Positions 44,738 to 51,828 of a stretch of DNA of 64,000 nt are shown one piece after another. Where the stretch lies: NCBI GenBank assembly GCA_013306675.1, contig JABLUY010000130.1, positions 40,574-104,573 of the forward strand. The letters run 5' to 3'. The notes under the pieces were generated by a model. That model searched no databases, was not told the origin of the DNA, and was given only the letters and a program-made list of their open reading frames with translations. The stretch is from Thraustochytrium sp. TN22 (taxonomy: Eukaryota > Sar > Bigyra > Thraustochytrida > Thraustochytriidae). Both the position numbers and the translations under genes were made by a program. Numbering within the stretch: position 1 is the stretch's first letter; every line of letters begins with the position of its first letter.

Positions 44738-47470
44738 TCAGTCTTTTTGGGCGAATAGGTTCCTGAGCGCACCGCAGGCCTCGTCCTGCAACTCTGCATC
44801 GCCGCGATGCTCATCGAGCGCCGCGAGAATGTCAGTGCCCGCTTGCACTTCCTGGTCGAGGACCCTCCTGTTGGATGCATTGACGGCGAGGTGCTGCAGC
44901 GCACCACATGCCGCTACCTGCACCTCACGATCGGCTCGGTGCTCGCGCATGGCCGCGAGGATGTCGGGCCCGGCCCGAAGCTCCTGACATAGAATCACTG
45001 CATTCCGATCGTTCCTGTCGGCGAGGCTTCGTAGCGCATCGCAGGCGGACGCCTGTACGTCGCGATCGCCTCGGTGCTGGCGCATGGCCGCGAGGATGTC
45101 AGTGCCCGCTTGCACTTCCTGACCGAGTGCCCTCCTGTTGCGAGCATTGGCGGCGAGGTGCTGTAGGGCACCGCATGCCGCACTTTGTACATCCCGATTG
45201 CTTCGATGCTCGCGCATGGCCACGAGGATGTCAGGCCCGGCCTGCAGCTCCTGACCTAGAATCTCCGCGTTGCGAGCGTTGTCGGCAAGGCCCTGCAGCG
45301 CGCCGCACGCCTCGGCCTGCACCTCGCAGTCGCCTCGGTGCTCGCGCATGGCCACGATAATGTCAGCGCCGACCTGCAGCTCCTGGCCGAGGATCTCCTT
45401 GTTGCGCGCGTTGATGGCGAGTTTCCGAAGCGCACCACATGCGTTGGCCTGCACCTCGCGATCGGCCCGGTGCTCGCGCATGGTCGCGAGGATGTCGGCG
45501 CCGGCCTGCAGCTCCTGGCCGAGGATCTCCTGGTTGCGCGCGTTGCCGGCGAGGATCCGAAGTGCGCCACATGCCTTGGCCTGCACCTCGCGATCGGCCC
45601 GGTGCTCGCGCATGGCCGAGAGGATGTCGGCGCCGGCGTGCAGCTCCTGGCCGAGGATCTCCTTGTTGCGCGTGTTGCCGGCGAGGATCCGAAGTGCGCC
45701 ACATGCGTTGGCCTGCACCTCGCGATCGGCCCGGTGCTCGCGCATGGCCGCGAGGATGTCGGCGCCGGCCTGCAGCTCCTGGCCGAGGATCTCCTTGTTG
45801 CGCGTGTTGCCGGCGAGGATCCGAAGTGCGCCACATGCGTTGGCCTGCACCTCGCGATCGGCCCGGTGCTCGCGCATGGCCGCGAGGATGTCGGCGCCGG
45901 CCTGCAGCTCCTGGCCGAGGATCTCCTTGTTGCGCGTGTTGCCGGCGAGGATCCGAAGTGCGCCACATGCGTTGGCCTGCACCTCGCGATCGGCCCGGTG
46001 CTCGCGCATGGCCGCGAGGATGTCGGCGCCGGCCTGCAGCTCCTGGCCGAGGATCTCCTTGTTGCGCGTGTTGCCGGCGAGGATCCGAAGTGCGCCACAT
46101 GCGTTGGCCTGCACCTCGCGATCGGCCCGGTGCTCGCGCATGGCCGCGAGGATGTCGGCGCCGGCCTGCAGCTCCTGGCCGAGGATCTCCTTGTTGCGCG
46201 TGTTGCCGGCGAGGATCCGAAGTGCGCCACATGCGTTGGCCTGCACCTCGCGATCGGCCCGGTGCTCGCGCATGGCCGCGAGGATGTCGGCGCCGGCCTG
46301 CAGCTCCTGGCCGAGGATCTCCTTGTTGCGCGTGTTGCCGGCGAGGATCCGAAGTGCGCCACATGCGTTGGCCTGCACCTCGCGATCGGCCCGGTGCTCG
46401 CGCATGGCCGCGAGGATGTCGGCGCCGGCCTGCAGCTCCTGGCCGAGGATCTCCTTGTTGCGCGTGTTGCCGGCGAGGATCCGAAGTGCGCCACATGCCT
46501 TGGCCTGCACCTCGCGATCGGCCCGGTGCTCGCGCATGGCCGCGAGGATGTCGGCGCCGGCCTGCAGCTCCTGGCCGAGGATCTCCTTGTTGCGCGCGTT
46601 GACGGCCAGGTTCCCAAGTGCGCCACACGCCTTGGCCTGCACCTTGCAATCGGCCCGGTGCTCGCGCATGGCCGCGAGGATGTCGGCGCCGTTCGGCTCT
46701 TTCTGGCTGAGAATCTTGTCCAAGGCAAGACTCGCCAGCCCACGGCAGGTCTCAGCTTGAACCTTGCGATCGCCTCGGTGCTCACGCATGGTCTCTGGGA
46801 CTTCACATTCATCCTGCGGCCTTTGATCGCGTCCATTCGCGCTGCAAGGCTTGGGCAGGGCGAGGTCCCGATTCGCTTCACTTGGCTTGCCGGTCGATTC
46901 TTGGTCGATTTGGTGCGTTGAAATGCCGGCGCCTGAAGGCAACCCGTCAGAGGTGCCCTGGGCCTCCGCGGGAGCCCCAAGCGGCCAATCGAGGACGACG
47001 TAGCGGAACTCCGTCGAAGGAGGGCACATGGTAACAGCCGCGTCCACTTCGCTGGCGTCTGGCATGGGTGTGTCCGATTCGACCGAGGCGACGGCGGGGA
47101 GCTCCTGGCCAATTTCAGTGCGACGGCGGGCCGCAGGTCGCTCGAGGAGCAGATTATCGGAGCCATGATCCCGGACGGAGCGTTTGAACCCACGCGAGTA
47201 GCAGCGTACGGCCTCGCGCGTGCCAATGACCGTGGCCATGGTGGCGGCGAAGGCGAGCGGAACAGCGAGATAGGCCGGGTCCATGTTCTGATGCTGCTGG
47301 AGCACCCCGATCGCGGTGTGGCGTGCGACGTTGACAGCGGCCGCGGCCACCGCGGCCGTGCCGTCGACCAGGAATGCGGCGCCAAGCGCTGCCGCGCTCT
47401 GTACACGCGCCGGGCCCTCGCTCTTTACCGCCTCTGCCGCACGCTGGACGCCCGAACGGAGCGCCTCCAT
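44738..47470 (-). CDS. Armadillo-like repeat protein with near-identical tandem repeats
   Basis: 910 aa from ATG 47470. The N-terminal 230 residues contain two Ala-rich hydrophobic segments (AAALGAAFLVDGTAAVAAAAV and YLAVPLAFAATMATVIG) and a polar linker. About 16 repeats of 44 residues follow, with the pattern GADILAAMREHRADREVQ then ACGALRILAGNTRNKEILGQ. This is the ARM-type motif common in protist proteins (IVxAMxxH-VQxxACxALxxLA). Six central copies are identical at protein level and nearly so in DNA. The flanking copies at both ends diverge progressively. The repeats should form a superhelical protein-binding scaffold, possibly membrane tethered. It lies 239 bp upstream of the hydrolase start on the same strand. 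Confidence 0.87.
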   Translation of the reverse strand: MEALRSGVQRAAEAVKSEGPARVQSAAALGAAFLVDGTAAVAAAAVNVARHTAIGVLQQHQNMDPAYLAVPLAFAATMATVIGTREAVRCYSRGFKRSVRDHGSDNLLLERPAARRRTEIGQELPAVASVESDTPMPDASEVDAAVTMCPPSTEFRYVVLDWPLGAPAEAQGTSDGLPSGAGISTHQIDQESTGKPSEANRDLALPKPCSANGRDQRPQDECEVPETMREHRGDRKVQAETCRGLASLALDKILSQKEPNGADILAAMREHRADCKVQAKACGALGNLAVNARNKEILGQELQAGADILAAMREHRADREVQAKACGALRILAGNTRNKEILGQELQAGADILAAMREHRADREVQANACGALRILAGNTRNKEILGQELQAGADILAAMREHRADREVQANACGALRILAGNTRNKEILGQELQAGADILAAMREHRADREVQANACGALRILAGNTRNKEILGQELQAGADILAAMREHRADREVQANACGALRILAGNTRNKEILGQELQAGADILAAMREHRADREVQANACGALRILAGNTRNKEILGQELQAGADILAAMREHRADREVQANACGALRILAGNTRNKEILGQELHAGADILSAMREHRADREVQAKACGALRILAGNARNQEILGQELQAGADILATMREHRADREVQANACGALRKLAINARNKEILGQELQVGADIIVAMREHRGDCEVQAEACGALQGLADNARNAEILGQELQAGPDILVAMREHRSNRDVQSAACGALQHLAANARNRRALGQEVQAGTDILAAMRQHRGDRDVQASACDALRSLADRNDRNAVILCQELRAGPDILAAMREHRADREVQVAACGALQHLAVNASNRRVLDQEVQAGTDILAALDEHRGDAELQDEACGALRNLFAQKD
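45610..46570 (-). repeat. 132-bp coding tandem repeats, homogenised core
   Basis: Within the ARM gene, six 132-bp units (recognisable by CCACATGCGTTGGCCTGCAC near 45700, 45832, 45964, 46096, 46228 and 46360) are virtually identical in DNA, including synonymous positions. They are flanked by K-type variants near 45568 and 46492 and by diverged units outside. The unit encodes 44 residues and preserves the frame. Confidence 0.95.
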
Positions 47471-48158
47471 CGTTGCGTTGCTTGCCCGTCGCGTCGCGTC
47501 GCGTCGCGGGGCTCGTAGCGCTGTAATCCGCTCGTACCCGCGCTGCCTGGCCTCCCCGCTGCGTTGCACGCTCTGGGTCTTCTACTCCGCCTTGCGTCTT
47601 TGCAGCCTTGCCTTGCGCCTCGAGCGGATTCTGAGTCGTCTTGCCCTGCCCCGCCGCGTCGCTCTCGCGTCGCTCCGCGTCGCTCCCGCGTCGCTCCGGC
47701 GTCTCGCCAGACGCTCCTCGCGCGCTCCTCTTCTCTCTGGCAGTGACCAAGGCCCGGGTGAGTGTGAGGGGGGGACTCGGAGGACCGCATTTTCTCGTCC
47801 CAAGTTTGGGTTGCGGAGCGGGGCAGACCAGACGGGGCCCTCGCCGCAGGCGCTGCCCCACCTCGCGCCCATACGAAGCCGCCGCCAGTCCCGCTTACCC
47901 GTCCGGTGCCCCCCCTGCATATTTTGACGAGCGAAACTTGGACGCGCTCACTGCACTGCCTTCTCAAATGAGGGCCCAGACGACTCTGGGCGCTGGCGGG
48001 CGGCGGCGCTGCGGACTCGTACTTGTCTGTGTGACACCACTGCACTGGCACTCAACTCAAAGATAAGAGTTAGATCGCTTCATCAAGCTTCACGCGGCTG
48101 ATCAGCAAGCTTCACACGGCCGATCAGCAAGCTTCACACGGCTGACCTTGGTGTCACG
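47471..48158. repeat. Intergenic region with short direct repeats
   Basis: No gene is recognised. A degenerate CGTCGCTC(C/T)CG repeat lies at about 47657-47705. Three copies of AAGCTTCAC(A/G)CGGC followed by TGATCAGC-like sequence start at 48085, 48106 and 48128, just past the TTLL9 stop codon. Each contains a HindIII-type AAGCTT and two contain GATC. Confidence 0.75.
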
Positions 48159-49445
48159 TCACACCTCAGCGCCAAGCATGGAGGTGTAGGTGGCGTCAGC
48201 GCGAGGAGCGTTTTCGGCGCAGAGGAGGTCGAAGCCGCCGACGGAGGCCTCGGAGCCGTCGCGGCGGCCCTCCATGTCGATGACGTCGAACATGTCGTTG
48301 AGCATGCGGAACTTGAGGCTAAAGTCCTCGTCGGTGTTTGCGGCGAGCGAGGGGGAGGCGTTGACCTCGATGAGCCAGGGTTTGAGGGTGTCGTCGAGCA
48401 TGATGTCGTAGCCGTAGAGCTCATAGCAGTGTTTGTCGTGGATCATAACCTTTTGCACGCTGTGCAGGCTGCGGAGCACGATCTTCTCGATCTCCTTGAA
48501 GACTGCGTTGGCGCGCTCGACGCCGTGGCGCGACATGATGTAGAGCTTGAGTTCGCGCAGGCCCCACTTGCCGCCGGTCTCCTTGTTGTAGTTGTCGGCG
48601 CTCTTTTGCACGGCGACGTTGGTGAGGTGGACGTACTGATTGGCCATATCGCTGGCGAGCGCCGAGTATCGGGAGTTGCTGAAGCGCGCAAAGCCGCTCC
48701 GGTGCAGGTAGACGACGAGCGGCGTGAAGGAGGTGACGAGCGCGTAGATGCGCAGGTCGAACTTCTTGCCGCCGACCAGGTACGGGTTGTTGATGTAGCG
48801 CTGCACGATGTAGGACTCCACGTCCGAGTTGTCGGCCTTCCAGCGCGTCTCGGACTTCCATTTGCGGATGTCGTTGAGATTCCGGAATAAGAAGATGCCC
48901 TTGCCCTGGGATCGCCCGATGGGCTTCATGATCCAGGTCGTGTTGCCTGACTTCTTGAAGGTCTCCACGAAGATGGCGTACTCGCGCGGCAGCACGAAGG
49001 TGTCGGGGAAGAAATCGTACTCTGCGGCCTCGGGCCCGCCGTCGCGTTCCAGCTGGCGCTTCTGGCGCTTGAGGTTTTTGATGAGCAGATCCTTGCGGCA
49101 AAGTTCGCGGTCGTTGCGGAAGTGATTGACGCGCTGCCACGGTTCAAAGTGCGCGTTATCGAAGTGGTCGATGATCCAGTCGCGGTCGGACCAGTGCACG
49201 TCCCAGTCCATGTCCGAGTCTGTCTCCTTCCAGCCGCGCTTCACCATGACTTGGTACACGGTATTGCGAAAGTTTGTGCGGAACCTGATGCTGCTGGGCT
49301 CCACGGCCTGCGTCGTCTCGGCGCGGGCGCGCCGGGCCGGGCTCTGGAAGCCTTTCGACACGCGCGTGGCTCGGCCCGGGCCCTCCTCGCGCGCATCCTC
49401 CTCGTTCGGGTTGCCCGCCGGCCCCGTATCCTCGCTCTTGGGCAT
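48159..49445 (-). CDS. TTLL9: TTLL9-like tubulin polyglutamylase (tubulin-tyrosine ligase family)
   Basis: The 428-aa protein starts at ATG 49445 (MPKSEDTGPAG) and is close to animal TTLL9 (about 440 aa). The TTL/ATP-grasp elements are in order: IRFRTNFRNTVYQVMVKRGW, WQRVNHFRN, FPDTFVLP, TTWIMKPIGRSQGKGIFLF (nucleotide-binding Lys and Gly loop), YINNPYLVGGKKFDLRIYAL, YVHLTNVAVQK, and CYELYGYDIMLDD ending in WLIEVNASPSL (Mg-binding Glu/Asn). The TTLL9 group adds glutamate side chains to axonemal tubulin, so this gene implies a flagellated stage. It is divergent from the myristoylated unknown, about 950 bp apart. Confidence 0.92.
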   Translation of the reverse strand: MPKSEDTGPAGNPNEEDAREEGPGRATRVSKGFQSPARRARAETTQAVEPSSIRFRTNFRNTVYQVMVKRGWKETDSDMDWDVHWSDRDWIIDHFDNAHFEPWQRVNHFRNDRELCRKDLLIKNLKRQKRQLERDGGPEAAEYDFFPDTFVLPREYAIFVETFKKSGNTTWIMKPIGRSQGKGIFLFRNLNDIRKWKSETRWKADNSDVESYIVQRYINNPYLVGGKKFDLRIYALVTSFTPLVVYLHRSGFARFSNSRYSALASDMANQYVHLTNVAVQKSADNYNKETGGKWGLRELKLYIMSRHGVERANAVFKEIEKIVLRSLHSVQKVMIHDKHCYELYGYDIMLDDTLKPWLIEVNASPSLAANTDEDFSLKFRMLNDMFDVIDMEGRRDGSEASVGGFDLLCAENAPRADATYTSMLGAEV

Positions 49446-50399
49446 GGTGCGAGCCAGAGGCGCGAGTGCGAGCGAGAGCGCGAGCGCGAGCACGAGCACG
49501 AGCACGCGTACGCGCACAAGCGAGCAAGCGCGAGCAAGCGCGAGCAAGCGCGAGGGCGAGCGCGAGAGCGAGCGCGCTCCGCCCTCGATCAAGTGCACGT
49601 ACGCAGGCAGCGGCGTGAGAGCAGGGCAGGGCGGATTTCGAGCCCGAGTGCGAGTCGTCGAGGGGTAAAGAACTTGAAAGATCCGTTTCGCGCACAGGAA
49701 CCTGACGCGCTGCGTGGAAAAAGAAGCCGCCCGAGGCCGGCCACTGGCACCGGCAGGACGTCCGCAGCCACCGCGGCGGCGCGCGGCAAGGCAACGGGCA
49801 GGCGCAGTGGTGACAGCGCAGCCAGCCAAGCGCGGGTAAAATTGGCTGAAAAGCAAAGTATGCATACCAAGGTTTGCAGCGCGCCGGCCATGAGCCATCA
49901 CCACTGGCACGTGAGGGTGTGCGCGCGGACACGGACTCGGGCTCGGACCCGGGCCGGGCTCGGATTCGCAGGCTCCGAGTCGTTTTTTCTCTTCGGGCCC
50001 GGGCCGGCACAGCCAGGTGCTACTGCTTCTTCTTCTGCTTCTTGACGTGTCAAGTGCATGTGCGGGCGCAAGGTGATTGGTTACTTGGATTTCATGCGTA
50101 CAGCGCGGACTCGTGAGTCGTGAGCGAGCGCGTGCGGCGGCGAGCAGTGCGGTTCTGCCCGGGCCGCCGCTGCTGCGGTTGCTGCGGCAGACTGACTGCT
50201 GCGGCGCGGCGAGGCGCGGCGCGGCGCGGCGCAGCGGGGCACGGCACGGCACGGCACGGCACGGCACGGCACGGCACATCACGGCACGGCACGCAAAGGC
50301 GCTCTTGCGCGCAAAGCACGGCACGTAAAGGCGCTCCGCACGAAAAGGCGCTCTGGCACGCAAAGGCGCTCTTGCGCTTTTGCGTGCAAGGACGGGGGC
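49446..50399. other. Divergent promoter region with (ACGGC)n and AAAGGCGCTC repeats
   Basis: Between TTLL9 (-) and the myristoylated protein (+). It contains GCGAGC(A)-type runs at 49460-49560, an (ACGGC)n pentanucleotide run at about 50236-50290 and four copies of AAAGGCGCTC near the plus-strand ATG. No coding sequence is supported. Confidence 0.6.
50295..50371 (+). promoter_or_regulatory. Four AAAGGCGCTC repeats just upstream of an ATG
   Basis: AAAGGCGCTC occurs at 50295, 50327, 50344 and 50362, that is 29-105 bp before the ATG at 50400, within slightly longer CACG(C/T)AAAGGCGCTC(T/C) units. Either a promoter element cluster or a degenerate tandem repeat in the 5' UTR. Function is inference. 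Confidence 0.4.
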
Positions 50400-51620
50400 A
50401 TGGGTGCGGCCGCGAGCACGCGTGGGTCCAGCCGCGATGTGATGGAGGGGCAGGCGCAGGCCGAGGTCAAGGAGGCAACGCTGTCCAAGTCAGAGATCAA
50501 AGAGCTGTACACGCACCTGTCGGCCGAGTACAACAAGAAGGTGCTCGAGCTGATGAATACGCGTGCGGAACAAGCCGTGGACGAGCATGCGGAGGGCTCC
50601 GCTGGAAATGACGACGCCGACTCGCCTAAGCCGCTCGTAGAGTACGTGGTGGACGAGGACTTCACCGAGGACGAGTTGGACCCGGAGATGATCGCGACGC
50701 TGAGCACGAGCAAGGAGGCGATCAACATGCGGCGGGAGAGCGTTGAGCGGCGCAAGCTGTACCAAGGCAAGGACCTGCAGCGCAAGCTGATGGAGATCGT
50801 GCTCGAGGACCAGCCGGGAATCTTGAACATGAAGGTGAAGGTGAACACCAAGGCGCTGGATATGCTGGGGGACTCGACCCTGGACGAGACCGCGCGCAGG
50901 TACGTGAGCAGCAGCACAAAGATCACGCCCAAGGTGCTGGGCCGCCTTGGGTCCGCATTTATTATGCCGGAGAAGGCGGTGAAGCGGCTGGGTGACACGG
51001 AGATGTCGCGCGAGCAGCGGCTCGCCATGGTGCGGGCTGAGGAGAAGGAGGCGCGCGACCGCGCCGACCAGAAGCGCGCCGAGCTCGAGCGCATTTTGGC
51101 CATCGAACCGAGCCAGCGGCCGGACCTGGCCCGGGTGAACTCCGCCGCGCGTGTGCCGTGCAAGGCGTTGGACAAGCTGGGCGGCGTGGACGACGAGACG
51201 CTCATGCGCGGCGTGCGCGACCAGGTGACGCCCGACACGACCGTGAGCAAGAAGACCATTCAGCTCACAGGCGACGACAAGCTCCTGCCGCGCAAGGTGC
51301 TGGACCGCCGCGGGTCGGAGATGAACGAGTCGCAAAAGGCGGCGATGCGCAAGGCGCAGGAGATGGAAGCCAAGGCACGAGAAAAGCAGTACAAGGAGAA
51401 CCTCGAGCTCGTATTGGAGGCTGACCCAACCAGCTCCATGATGGAGGTCCCGGAGAACCTCAAGGGCAACACCAAGCTGCTGGAGATCGCTGGGGCCACC
51501 AACTTCCTTCCCGAGAAGGCCAGCAAGGTCCTCGGCGACGAGATGACCCCGGAGCAGCGCAAGCGGATGCTTGAGGCGCGCGACGACGTCAGCGTTGCCT
51601 CCGGCTCTGGGACGAACTGA
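50400..51620 (+). CDS. N-myristoylated coiled-coil protein, unknown function
   Basis: The 406-aa protein starts MGAAASTRGSS, which fits N-myristoylation (Gly2, Ser6). The remainder is highly charged and mostly helical with no transmembrane segment. A loose repeated element (KALDMLGD, KVLGRLGS, KAVKRLGD, KALDKLGG, KVLDRRGS, KASKVLGD) recurs about every 30-70 residues, suggesting a repetitive fold or peptide-docking motif. The block EMSREQRLAMVRAEEKEARDR recurs later as EMNESQKAAMRKAQEMEAK and EMTPEQRKRML. I do not recognise a family. Probably a membrane-peripheral, possibly flagellar, protein given its shared promoter with TTLL9. Confidence 0.78.
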   Translation: MGAAASTRGSSRDVMEGQAQAEVKEATLSKSEIKELYTHLSAEYNKKVLELMNTRAEQAVDEHAEGSAGNDDADSPKPLVEYVVDEDFTEDELDPEMIATLSTSKEAINMRRESVERRKLYQGKDLQRKLMEIVLEDQPGILNMKVKVNTKALDMLGDSTLDETARRYVSSSTKITPKVLGRLGSAFIMPEKAVKRLGDTEMSREQRLAMVRAEEKEARDRADQKRAELERILAIEPSQRPDLARVNSAARVPCKALDKLGGVDDETLMRGVRDQVTPDTTVSKKTIQLTGDDKLLPRKVLDRRGSEMNESQKAAMRKAQEMEAKAREKQYKENLELVLEADPTSSMMEVPENLKGNTKLLEIAGATNFLPEKASKVLGDEMTPEQRKRMLEARDDVSVASGSGTN

Positions 51621-51828
51621 TTGAGCTTTCCCCGGTCAAAAACTGTGTTGTGTCTTTTTCTTTTTCCTGCTTGTTGAGTCGTCGCGGTCATGAAGGCGTG
51701 CATCATGCAAGCAATGGCAAGGCTGAGCGAGACAAAGAAGGAGGGAATTTCCCTTGATGACGAGCGATGACGAGAGAGAAAATTTGGGTTGCATTCTGTA
51801 CGATTTCTGTTCACATGATGGTTTTTTT

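Noticed and set aside
45610-46570. CRISPR-like repeat array
   Set aside because: Units are 132 bp, contiguous without variable spacers, and code for an ARM repeat in a eukaryotic gene.
45338-46921. Plus-strand ORF of 527 codons with perfect internal repeats opposite the ARM gene
   Set aside because: It is the antisense reflection of the 132-bp coding repeats. The minus-strand frame has the recognisable ARM pattern.
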